A DNA stretch of 20,258 nucleotides from Bacillota bacterium (GTDB lineage: Bacteria > Bacillota > Clostridia > Christensenellales > UMGS416). Location: positions 1 to 20,258 of the forward strand of contig JAEYYW010000173.1 of the NCBI GenBank assembly GCA_023428265.1, in the 5' to 3' direction. Position numbers and translations under genes: made by a program. Below, in pieces: positions 1 to 6,659 of this stretch (the first letter of the stretch is position 1; the number at the start of each line of letters is the position of its first letter). The notes below the pieces were generated by a model. That model ran no database searches. It was not told where the DNA came from and saw only the letters and a program-made list of their open reading frames with translations.

Positions 1-154
1 CCGCGCATGCAGCCCGCTCCGACCGGGCGTCACGCTCCGGCTGGCCGCGTCTGGCAATATTCACAGGGGTTCTCAGCCTTGTTCGCATATGGCTATTATA
101 GCAGACAGGGGGGTGGATTGGAAGAAATCGTCATATGAAATGAGAATTGCCAGC
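1..154 (-). other. Left-edge intergenic DNA, possible start of a leftward gene
   Basis: No complete gene is present. On the minus strand a perfect TATAAT lies at 95-100, with only a poor -35 (TTCCAA, 118-123) 17 bp upstream. An ATG at 86-88 falls about where transcription would begin, and its frame stays open for 29 codons to the window edge without a visible ribosome binding site. It could be a leaderless or mis-called start, or an untranslated RNA leader; the sequence is too short to decide. It lies downstream of the argH terminator on the same strand, so a new leftward transcription unit would fit. Confidence 0.2.
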
Positions 155-197
155 AGCAAAAGCAGCGGAGCGGCTTCTGATCAGAAACCGCTCCGCC
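155..197 (-). terminator. Rho-independent terminator of argH
   Basis: The 9-bp GC stem GCGGAGCGG/CCGCTCCGC (165-173 and 188-196) encloses a self-complementary interior (TTCTGATCAGAA) and is followed on the minus strand by a short T-rich stretch (TGCTTTTGCTG). It starts 20 nt after the argH stop. The T run is modest, so efficiency may be partial. Confidence 0.7.
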
Positions 198-215
198 GCC
201 TAACCAATCTTCCGC

Positions 216-1592
216 TCAGTTCCAGCTCTTCATTTCATCTCTGAGGTTGATAACATGCTCCCTCACCCGCTTCGGCGACGGGCCCCCGGCAACCGCGCGC
301 CGGCCCACGCAGGAAGCCATGCTGACAGCTTCATAGAAGTCAGCACCGATCAATGGCGAAAAACCCTGCAGCTCTTCCTCGGTGAGCTGCTCCAGGCTCT
401 TGCCGCTTTTCACGCAGTGCAGCACCATCCTGCCGATGATCTCATGGGCTTGGCGAAACGGAACGCCCCGGCCAACCAGGTAATCAGCGGCGTCGGTGGC
501 GTTGGTGAAGCCGGAGGCAGCCGAAGAGGCCATCTGCGGCGCGTGGAAGACGGTGCTTTCAAGCATCGGCGCAAGCAGGCCAAGGCAGGCAAACAATGTG
601 TCGCAGGCGTCAAACAGCGCCTCCTTGTCTTCCTGCATGTCCTTGTTATAGGCCAGGGGCAGGCCTTTCATCGTGGTGAGCAGCGCCACGAGGCTCCCAT
701 AAACTCGGCCGGTTTTGCCACGGATCAACTCCGCCACATCGGGGTTCTTCTTCTGCGGCATGATGCTGCTGCCGGTGCTGAAGCTGTCGTCCAGCGTGAT
801 GAACTTGTATTCGTCGCTGGCCCACAGGATGAGCTCCTCGCACAGGCGGCTCATGTGCATCATGCACGCGGAGGAGGCATAAAGGAAATCGAGGACGAAA
901 TCACGGTCGGAAACGCCGTCCAGCGCATTGCGCGTGATCGCAGGGAAACCGAGCTCATCAGCCACGGCCTGCCGGTCCAGTGGATAGGTGGTGCCGGCCA
1001 GCGCGCCGGACCCCAGAGGCATGCGGGCGGCCCTGCCCCGGCACTCTTGAAACCGCGACACATCACGGCCAAGCATCTCCGCATAGGCCATCAGGTGAAA
1101 CCCCAGCGTGATGGGCTGCGCCTTCTGCAAATGGGTGAAACCCGGCAGGATCGTCTCGGCATGCTTCTCCGAAAGATCAATAAGCACAGATGCAAGCGCC
1201 TTGATCAGAGAAATGGCCTGCCCGCAGGCGTCCATCACAAACATGCGGCTGTCCAGCGCCACCTGATCGTTGCGGCTGCGGCCGGTGTGCAGGCGCTTGC
1301 CAGCCTCACCGATGCGCTCGGTCAGCAGCGCCTCCACAAACATGTGGATGTCTTCCCCATCCGTAAATTGCACGCGTCCTGCCTCGATGTCTTCATAAAT
1401 ACCCTGCAGCCCCGCCACAATAGCCTCCGCATCGGCCATGGGGATGATCCCCTGCCGGCCAAGCATCCGCGCGTGGGCAATGGACCCCCGGATGTCTTGC
1501 CGCCACAGGCGGCAGTCAAAGGGCAGCGAAGAGTTGAAGCTGTCCACGGCGCTGTTGGTCTGCTGTTCGAATCGGCCGGCCCAGAGTTTCAT
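216..1592 (-). CDS. argH: Argininosuccinate lyase
   Basis: Cytoplasmic enzyme for the last step of arginine synthesis: it splits argininosuccinate into arginine and fumarate. The protein is 458 aa, close to the 457 aa of E. coli ArgH. It begins MKLWAGRF, the usual ArgH N-terminus. TGRSRNDQ lies at 103-110, the catalytic-histidine segment GFTHLQKAQP near 151-160 (His154), and the fumarase/lyase signature GSSIMPQKKNPD at 274-285. The reading frame extends 11 codons further upstream to an ATG at 1623-1625, but that start has no ribosome binding site and lies in a tandem duplication. The start chosen here has AAAGGA about 9 nt upstream and gives the family N-terminus. The gene follows argG on the same strand after a 265-nt gap filled with GC-rich hairpins, and is presumably co-transcribed with it. 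Confidence 0.96.
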   Translation of the reverse strand: MKLWAGRFEQQTNSAVDSFNSSLPFDCRLWRQDIRGSIAHARMLGRQGIIPMADAEAIVAGLQGIYEDIEAGRVQFTDGEDIHMFVEALLTERIGEAGKRLHTGRSRNDQVALDSRMFVMDACGQAISLIKALASVLIDLSEKHAETILPGFTHLQKAQPITLGFHLMAYAEMLGRDVSRFQECRGRAARMPLGSGALAGTTYPLDRQAVADELGFPAITRNALDGVSDRDFVLDFLYASSACMMHMSRLCEELILWASDEYKFITLDDSFSTGSSIMPQKKNPDVAELIRGKTGRVYGSLVALLTTMKGLPLAYNKDMQEDKEALFDACDTLFACLGLLAPMLESTVFHAPQMASSAASGFTNATDAADYLVGRGVPFRQAHEIIGRMVLHCVKSGKSLEQLTEEELQGFSPLIGADFYEAVSMASCVGRRAVAGGPSPKRVREHVINLRDEMKSWN

Positions 1593-1611
1593 GGAGGTCA
1601 GTCCTTTCAGA

Positions 1612-1639
1612 TCAAGAGATACCATTCAAGAGATACCAT
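1612..1639. repeat. Tandem 14-bp duplication upstream of argH
   Basis: TCAAGAGATACCAT occurs twice in direct tandem (1612-1625 and 1626-1639), followed by a partial third match (TCGAG). On the minus strand each copy carries an in-frame ATG upstream of the argH start, so the duplication creates spurious longer N-termini. Confidence 0.85.
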
Positions 1640-1655
1640 TCGAGTGCCTGCAAGC

Positions 1656-1700
1656 ACCCTCTCCCCCCTACCCCCTCCCCCATGTATGTGGGAGGGGGAG
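1656..1700 (+). repeat. GC-rich palindromic repeat, copy A
   Basis: An ACCCTCTCCCC-type lead is followed by a hairpin with a 9-bp stem (CCCCCTCCC at 1671-1679, GGGAGGGGG at 1690-1698). The same lead-plus-palindrome plan recurs at 1799-1835, 16841-16882 and 18718-18762. No coding potential is seen. Copy A faces copy B as an inverted pair between argG and argH. Confidence 0.75.
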
Positions 1701-1708
1701 ATTCTTCA

Positions 1709-1762
1709 CGGGGGCTGACGCCCCCGATCCCCCGCGGTAGGGGCCGGGCTCTGCCCCGGCCC
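1709..1762. repeat. Two further GC hairpins in the argG-argH gap
   Basis: Hairpin one is GGGGGC-TGAC-GCCCCC (1709-1726 with its closing C/G pair). Hairpin two pairs GGGCCGGG (1741-1748) with CCCGGCCC (1755-1762). The second shares the exact 15-mer GTAGGGGCCGGGCTC with the minus strand near 17426-17440, so it belongs to a dispersed short repeat. Neither has a T run, so neither looks like a terminator. Confidence 0.6.
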
Positions 1763-1798
1763 GCCAGCAATCAGGGCGGTAGCCTCTGGGGTAACATA

Positions 1799-1835
1799 CC
1801 CCTCCCCTTGAAGGGGGAGGGGCTGGGGAGAGGGT
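1799..1835 (-). repeat. GC-rich palindromic repeat, copy B
   Basis: The stem pairs CCCCTCCCC (1799-1807) with GGGGAGGGG (1814-1822), and is followed by GGCTGGGGAGAGGGT, the reverse complement of the lead seen in copy A. It ends about 23 nt from the argG stop codon, in opposite orientation to copy A. Confidence 0.75.
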
Positions 1836-1857
1836 TCTCAGGCGAAACCTGACAAGT

Positions 1858-3063
1858 TTATTCCAGGCTTTTCTTCATCAGCGCCCGCACCGTGATGGGC
1901 AGGCCAAACAGGTTGATGAAGCCCTCGGAATCCTTCTGGTTATACACTGCGTCTTCCCCGAACGTCGCAAACTCCTCGCTGTAGAGCGAATAAGGAGACT
2001 TGACACCGGCCGGCGTGCAGTTGCCCTTATAAAGCTTCATGCGCACGGTGCCGGTGACCGACTCCTGCGTCTTGTCCACGAAAGCGGAAAGGGCCTCCCG
2101 AAGCGGTGTGTACCACTGGCCGAAATAGACAAGCTCGGCAAAGCGGGCTGCAACAAGCTCCTTGTAATGGGCGGTGTCACGATCCAGCGTGATTGTCTCC
2201 AGCTCTTTGTGGGCTGCATAAAGGATCGTGCCGCCGGGAGTCTCATAAACACCGCGAGACTTCATGCCCACCAGGCGGTTCTCCACCAGGTCGATGATGC
2301 CCACGCCGTGCTTGGCGCCGATGGCGTTCAGCGTCTCAATCATTTCAATGGGCTTTAGCGCCTTGCCGTCCACCTTCACCGGGATGCCCTGCACAAACTC
2401 AATTTCCACATACTCTGCCTGATCCGGCGCGTTTTCCGGTGCGTTGCAGATCATATAGAGTGACTTCTTGGGTTCGTTCCACGGGTCTTCCAGGTCAGCA
2501 CCCTCATGGGAGAGATGCCACAGGTTACGGTCCATGCTGTAGGGCCGCTCCTTAGTCACCGGCACATCGATGCCGCGGGCCTGGGCATAGTCGATCTCCT
2601 CCTCGCGGCTCTTCAGATCCCAAAGGCGCCAGGGGGCGATGATCTTGAGTTGCGGCGCCAGAGCCTTCACCGTGAGCTCAAAGCGCACCTGGTCGTTGCC
2701 TTTGCCGGTGCAGCCATGGGCGATGGCCGTGGCGCCTTCGGCCAAGGCAATCTCCACCATGCGCTTGGCGATGATGGGCCGGGCAAAGGAGGTGCCCAGC
2801 AGGTATTTACCCTCATAGACCGCGCCGGCCTTCAGTGTGGGCCAGATGAAGTCCGTGATGAATTCTTCTTTCAGATCCTCAATGTAGATCTTGCTGGCAC
2901 CGGTCTTGATGGCCTTTTCATTCAACGGCGAAAGCTCTTCACCCTGGCCCACGTCGGCGGCCATGGCGATGACCTCGCAGTCATAGTTCTCTTTGAGCCA
3001 CGGGATGATGATCGATGTATCAAGACCGCCGGAATAAGCGAGCACGATTTTCTGCTTGGACAT
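1858..3063 (-). CDS. argG: Argininosuccinate synthase
   Basis: ATP-dependent condensation of citrulline with aspartate to argininosuccinate in the cytoplasm, the penultimate step of arginine synthesis. The protein is 401 aa, typical for the short bacterial type. The N-terminal ATP-pyrophosphatase loop reads AYSGGLDTS at 9-17, and the substrate-binding segment AIAHGCTGKGNDQVRFE is intact. A longer frame begins at 3123, but that ATG lies inside the -35 element; the start at 3061-3063 gives MSKQKIVLAYSGG and has AGGAGG seven nt upstream. It is the first gene of an argG-argH unit, with a strong promoter about 30 nt upstream and a possible ArgR operator over the -10. No frameshift or missing motif is seen. 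Confidence 0.97.
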   Translation of the reverse strand: MSKQKIVLAYSGGLDTSIIIPWLKENYDCEVIAMAADVGQGEELSPLNEKAIKTGASKIYIEDLKEEFITDFIWPTLKAGAVYEGKYLLGTSFARPIIAKRMVEIALAEGATAIAHGCTGKGNDQVRFELTVKALAPQLKIIAPWRLWDLKSREEEIDYAQARGIDVPVTKERPYSMDRNLWHLSHEGADLEDPWNEPKKSLYMICNAPENAPDQAEYVEIEFVQGIPVKVDGKALKPIEMIETLNAIGAKHGVGIIDLVENRLVGMKSRGVYETPGGTILYAAHKELETITLDRDTAHYKELVAARFAELVYFGQWYTPLREALSAFVDKTQESVTGTVRMKLYKGNCTPAGVKSPYSLYSEEFATFGEDAVYNQKDSEGFINLFGLPITVRALMKKSLE

Positions 3064-3088
3064 GGTGTAGCCTCCTGCTGTTTTGTTT

Positions 3089-3102
3089 CGCATAATTATA
3101 CA
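3089..3102 (-). promoter_or_regulatory. Possible ArgR operator (ARG box)
   Basis: TGTATAATTATGCG on the minus strand matches 11 of 14 positions of the ARG-box pattern TGAATWWWWATTCA and covers the argG -10. Its position suits repression of an arginine-synthesis operon. The match is AT-driven and partly explained by the -10 itself, and no second box was found, so this is a tentative call. Confidence 0.35.
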
Positions 3103-3123
3103 TCCATTAGTATAATCTTTCAA
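3095..3123 (-). promoter_or_regulatory. Sigma-A promoter of argG
   Basis: TTGAAA (3118-3123), a 17-bp spacer and a perfect TATAAT (3095-3100) on the minus strand lie 31 nt upstream of the argG ATG. Confidence 0.85.
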
Positions 3124-3306
3124 GACCTCTTTTTCTGCCGCACTCTTCCGGCACCGAGAGCATGATGAAATAGCTGCATTCCGGCAATGGATTCATAACC
3201 CAATAATCATCAAGCATCCTGCCCATCTGCCCGTTTGGACTCCACAGCATCCGGGCACATGTTAGTTGTCTGAAAAGAACCATTTACACCCGCGGAGGAA
3301 GCCGGC

Positions 3307-4473
3307 ATGAAGAACATCCTTGTGGTCGATAACGACATGCAGGTGCTGCACGCGTTCTCTGCCGCCTTTGCGGATTCTGACTACACCGTGGTCTGCACCC
3401 AGAGCGCCGTGGAGGCACTGGTGCTGCTGGAAGGCCTCAGCATTGACATTGCGGTGTGCGATTTGAAAATGCCGGATATGAGCGGCATTGAGCTGCTGAT
3501 GCGGATCAAGAAAAACCGCCCCTCCACAATCCGCATCCTGTTGGGCACACAGGCCGACGAAAAGCAGCTTCTGAACAGCCTGCTGGACAACATCGCCAAA
3601 GCTCACCTGTTCAAGCCTTGGGATGAGGCAGAACTGAGAAACACGATCAGGCAAGTGCTCGATACGGAGGAACTGCTCTCTTCCAAAGACCTGCTCATTG
3701 CAATCAACAACACGGGAAGGCTGCCCACGCTGAAACCGTTTTACCAGGAGATCCTGAATGCCATCGAAAGCGACGAGGACATCGCTGCGATATCGGCCAA
3801 AATTGAACGGGATCCGGCTATCTCCGCAAAGATGCTGCAGATGGCCAACTCCGCCTATTACGGGGTGAAAACCGCCTCCGTACAAAAGGCCGCCACGTTT
3901 TTGGGCACGCAAAACCTCAAAAATCTGGTGCTGACCTCCTCGGTGATGGATAGCTTCACCCTCCGGGGGGCCGGGAGCAGAATCGCGCAGGATGTGTGGG
4001 CCCAGGCTTCTCTCACAAACAAAATCCAGCGCATATTATCCGAAACGATCCTTTTCCGCAGGCAGAACCACACCGAATGCACCGCAGGGCTGCTGCACAA
4101 TCTGGGGATTGTGTTTCTGATCAAGCATTACCCAGATTATATCCCGTTTCTGAGCGAGGCCATGGCTGACCCTGGGGCCGACCTGCTTGAGCTGGAAAAG
4201 AACCGTTACGGCATCACCCACGCGCAGGTGGGCGGTTATCTGCTGCAATGGTGGGATCTGCCATACGCCATGGTGGAATCGGCGCTGTATCATGGCGCGC
4301 CGACTGACGGGAGGGTCATCAACAAGGATTTGGTCCGCATTGTGCATGTGGCGCAGCATTACGCCAGCAGGATCATGGACAGCACCGGTTTCTGCCGGTA
4401 TGAGCCGGAGGCGCTGAGGGCCCTGGGGGTGGATGAGAAGGTGCTGGAGGAGAAGCTGGAAGAGGTGCAATGA
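3307..4473 (+). CDS. Response regulator with HDOD domain
   Basis: A two-domain cytoplasmic signalling protein of 388 aa. Residues 1-120 form a receiver domain: acidic pocket D8/D10, phosphoacceptor D52 in VCDLKMPDMSG, and the conserved K103 in FKPWDE. Residues about 139-335 form an HDOD domain, with LPTLKPFY at the start, GLLHNLG at 261-267 and the family motif YGITHAQVGGYLLQWWDLP at 301-319. The place of the HD pair is HN here; HDOD proteins are non-catalytic relatives of HD phosphohydrolases, so this is expected. GGAGGA lies seven nt before the ATG. No histidine kinase or other partner is adjacent, making it an orphan regulator; receiver-HDOD proteins elsewhere act in stress, motility or c-di-GMP-linked control, but the role here is unknown. 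Its promoter is not obvious. Confidence 0.9.
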   Translation: MKNILVVDNDMQVLHAFSAAFADSDYTVVCTQSAVEALVLLEGLSIDIAVCDLKMPDMSGIELLMRIKKNRPSTIRILLGTQADEKQLLNSLLDNIAKAHLFKPWDEAELRNTIRQVLDTEELLSSKDLLIAINNTGRLPTLKPFYQEILNAIESDEDIAAISAKIERDPAISAKMLQMANSAYYGVKTASVQKAATFLGTQNLKNLVLTSSVMDSFTLRGAGSRIAQDVWAQASLTNKIQRILSETILFRRQNHTECTAGLLHNLGIVFLIKHYPDYIPFLSEAMADPGADLLELEKNRYGITHAQVGGYLLQWWDLPYAMVESALYHGAPTDGRVINKDLVRIVHVAQHYASRIMDSTGFCRYEPEALRALGVDEKVLEEKLEEVQ

Positions 4474-4505
4474 GTTTGGGGCTGATGCTAAGTTTGTTTA
4501 CAATG

Positions 4506-4533
4506 AAAAACCGGGTGAGCATCCCCACCCGGT
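4506..4533 (-). terminator. Terminator of the acyl-CoA synthetase gene
   Basis: The perfect 8-bp stem ACCGGGTG/CACCCGGT (4510-4517, 4526-4533) with an 8-nt loop is followed on the minus strand by TTTTTCATTG. It begins 23 nt past the stop of the acyl-CoA synthetase gene. The plus strand lacks a T run, so it is at best a weak stop for the converging HDOD gene. Confidence 0.85.
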
Positions 4534-4556
4534 CATGATCACAAAAGCTCAACTTC

Positions 4557-6221
4557 TCACGCCGTTTCAATCGCCGCCGCATCTTCCAGCTTCAGCAACG
4601 AAATCCCCATTTCCCGCAGCTTGTATTTCTGGATCTTGCCGCTGGCCGTCATCGGGTATTCGTGGATGAACTGCACATAACGCGGTGCCTTGTGGCGGGA
4701 GAGTCGCTCGCGGGTGAATTGCACCAACTCCTCGGCGGTTACATCGGCGTCGGGCTTTTTGATCACAAACGCCATCACTTCCTCGCCATAGGTCTTGTCC
4801 GGCACGCCCACCACCTGCACATCCTTAACTGCCGGGTGGGTATAGAGGAACTCCTCGATCTCGCGGGGGTAGATGTTCTCCCCGCCGCGGATGATCATAT
4901 CTTTCAATCTGCCGGTGATCTTAAAGTAGCCATCCTCATCCATCGTGCCCAAATCGCCGGTGTGCAGCCAGCCGTTTTCGTCAATGGCCTGGCGGGTGGC
5001 TTCCGGCATTTTGTAGTATCCCTTCATGACCATGAAGCCACGGGCCACGATCTCGCCGGGGGTGTTAACAGGAGCGTCTTCGCCGGTTTCGGGGTTGACC
5101 ACCTTCACCTCCATGTTGGGCAGTTTCTTGCCCACCGTTGCCACACGCTTCTCAAGCGGGTCATGGGTGCGGGTCTGCGTGACCACCGGGGAGGACTCGG
5201 TCTGGCCATAGGCGATCGTGATCTCTGTCATATTCATCTCCTCGACCACCTGCCGCATCACCGACGTGGGGCAGGGTGACCCGGCCATGATGCCGGTGCG
5301 AAGAGAGGAAAAGTCATACTTTTTGAAGTCACTGTGGCCCAGCATCGCAATGAACATCGTGGGCACGCCGTGCACGGCGGTGCAGCGCTCGGCCTGGATC
5401 GCCTCCATCACCGGCACCGGCTGGAAATAGTGCACCATCACCATCGTGGTGCCATGGGTGACGGAGGCCATCACCCCCAACACGCAGCCGAAGCAGTGAA
5501 ACAGCGGCACCGGGATGCACAGCCGGTCGCGCTCGGAAAACTCCATGCAGTCGCCGATCATCTTGCCGTCGTTGATCACGTTGTAGTGCGTGAGCATCAC
5601 GCCCTTTGGAAAGCCGGTGGTGCCGGAGGTGTATTGCATGTTGATTACATCGTGCGGGTCAAGCCCGTTCTGAATCTCCTCCAGCGTGTGAGGCGCCACA
5701 CTCTCGCCCATCTCATACAGGTCGTCAAACAGATACATGCCGGGATGGCGTTCCTTGCCGATCAGGATCACATTTTTAAGGAAGGGAAATTTCTCCGAGA
5801 CCAGCTTTCCGGGCTCGGAAGTCTGCAGCTCAGGGCAAAGCTGCTGGATGATCTCCACATAATGAGAATCCTTGAAGCCCTCGATGAGCACCAGCGTGGT
5901 GCTGTCTGACTGCTTCAGCAGGTATTCGGCCTCAAAGATCTTATAGTTGGTATTGACCGTCACGAGCACGGCGCCAACCTTTGCCGTAGCAAACTGGCAG
6001 ACCAGCCATTCCGGATGGTTCGTCGCCCAGATCGCCACATGGTCACCCTTTTTCACACCCATTGCCACAAAGCCCCTTGCGGCACGGTCCACAATGTCGT
6101 TGAACTGCTTCCAGCTCCACCGGATGCCCTGATGAGGATATACCACCGCGTCCAGGTCGGGGAACTCGCGCACCCGTTGTTCCAGCAGCCTGCCCGTTGT
6201 GATGTCCAGCATTTGCTCCAT
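4557..6221 (-). CDS. AMP-forming acyl-CoA synthetase (ACSF2/YngI-like)
   Basis: Activates a carboxylic acid to its CoA thioester via an acyl-adenylate. The protein is 554 aa with a complete set of adenylate-forming motifs: P-loop TSGTTGFPKG at 198-207, YGQTESSP, GWLHTGDLG, the hinge GRLKDMIIRGGENIYPREIE, and the C-terminal catalytic lysine in SGKIQK (about 529). Overall it resembles the medium-chain ACSF2 and B. subtilis YngI group; the acid used cannot be read from sequence. A GTG nine nt upstream is possible, but the ATG at 6219-6221 has GAGGTGG five nt before it. The gene stands alone between a T-box leader with a leucine (CUC) specifier and its own terminator, so its expression should rise when leucyl-tRNA is uncharged. 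That points to a role in branched-chain acid or leucine metabolism rather than general fatty-acid use (inference). Confidence 0.9.
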   Translation of the reverse strand: MEQMLDITTGRLLEQRVREFPDLDAVVYPHQGIRWSWKQFNDIVDRAARGFVAMGVKKGDHVAIWATNHPEWLVCQFATAKVGAVLVTVNTNYKIFEAEYLLKQSDSTTLVLIEGFKDSHYVEIIQQLCPELQTSEPGKLVSEKFPFLKNVILIGKERHPGMYLFDDLYEMGESVAPHTLEEIQNGLDPHDVINMQYTSGTTGFPKGVMLTHYNVINDGKMIGDCMEFSERDRLCIPVPLFHCFGCVLGVMASVTHGTTMVMVHYFQPVPVMEAIQAERCTAVHGVPTMFIAMLGHSDFKKYDFSSLRTGIMAGSPCPTSVMRQVVEEMNMTEITIAYGQTESSPVVTQTRTHDPLEKRVATVGKKLPNMEVKVVNPETGEDAPVNTPGEIVARGFMVMKGYYKMPEATRQAIDENGWLHTGDLGTMDEDGYFKITGRLKDMIIRGGENIYPREIEEFLYTHPAVKDVQVVGVPDKTYGEEVMAFVIKKPDADVTAEELVQFTRERLSRHKAPRYVQFIHEYPMTASGKIQKYKLREMGISLLKLEDAAAIETA

Positions 6222-6249
6222 TGCGACCACCTCATAGCTGATTTTGGGA

Positions 6250-6528
6250 ATAAAAAAAGAACCTCTCGCCTGTCAGAGGCGAAAGGTTCGCGGTACCACT
6301 CTGCTTGGGGGATCGCTCCCCCATCTCTGCGGATACCGGCAGCGCCTGATATCCTGCCCGCGTTTACGGTCGGGAACCGTCCAAGCCTACCGGCATGCGC
6401 CATGCTTTCGGTTGGATGCTCCGGGGTGAGCGCCACGCTGCCTGCCCTGCCGCCTCGCACCAACCGGCGGCTCTCTGAAAGGGGCTTGGAAGCATGTTGT
6501 TCCCCATCATTGCATTTTGGCAATATTT
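6250..6528 (-). promoter_or_regulatory. T-box leader, leucine (CUC) specifier
   Basis: A tRNA-sensing leader between a consensus promoter and the acyl-CoA synthetase. Visible parts, in transcript order: Stem I with the AG bulge AGAGAG and a GGTTGGTGCGA apical loop carrying the GNUG motif; the specifier region GCG-CTC-ACCCC-GGAGC (codon at 6428-6430); the T-box core AGTGGTACCGCG (6289-6300), whose TGGT fits a tRNA with discriminator A; and the terminator. The specifier was placed by alignment with the tyrS leader in this same window, where GAA-TAC-ATCCT-GGAGC has its codon at the same distance from GGAGC. A GGGG/CCCC helix can form just below the codon, leaving CTC in the loop. Leu is thus the best reading. 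The 5' side of the specifier loop lacks the usual AGUA. Confidence 0.85.
6252..6289 (-). terminator. T-box attenuator terminator
   Basis: A 12-bp stem (GAACCTTTCGCC with GGCGAGAGGTTC, one G-U pair) is followed by seven Ts on the minus strand. Its 5' arm directly abuts the T-box core, so antiterminator and terminator are mutually exclusive. It ends about 30 nt before the acyl-CoA synthetase ATG. Confidence 0.9.
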
Positions 6529-6534
6529 AAAATT

Positions 6535-6563
6535 ATTATATGCTTGGCCCGGCGCGGTGTCAA
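6535..6563 (-). promoter_or_regulatory. Consensus sigma-A promoter of the Leu T-box unit
   Basis: Perfect TTGACA (6558-6563), a 17-bp spacer and perfect TATAAT (6535-6540). This is the strongest promoter in the window, as expected when control is exerted by attenuation rather than at initiation. Confidence 0.93.
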
Positions 6564-6659
6564 TCGGGGAATCGCCCGGCTATTTCCGTTTTTTTGTCCT
6601 CGGAACGCCGCCCCGAAACGCAGGTGCAAAGACACACGATACCGCCATGGATCCGGTCC

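Noticed and set aside
25..85. TPP-riboswitch-like GGCTGAGA...ACCCC on the minus strand
   Set aside because: Only one conserved segment is present; the paired GGGGTGC half and the GAACCTGA core are missing.
255..1718. A 487-codon open frame on the plus strand over argH
   Set aside because: It lies antisense to a complete, motif-bearing argH, with Ala/Arg/His-rich content typical of the opposite strand of GC-rich coding DNA, and has no ribosome binding site.
1709..1762. GC hairpins after argG as an intrinsic terminator
   Set aside because: No T run follows any of them on the minus strand.
6222..6230. GTG start of the acyl-CoA synthetase
   Set aside because: There is no ribosome binding site ahead of it; its bases form part of the GAGGTGG that serves the ATG at 6219-6221.
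6415..6417. AUC (isoleucine) as specifier of the first T-box, from GGAGC-ATC
   Set aside because: In the tyrS leader the codon matching the gene lies five nt before GGAGC, not after it; the same position here is CUC.
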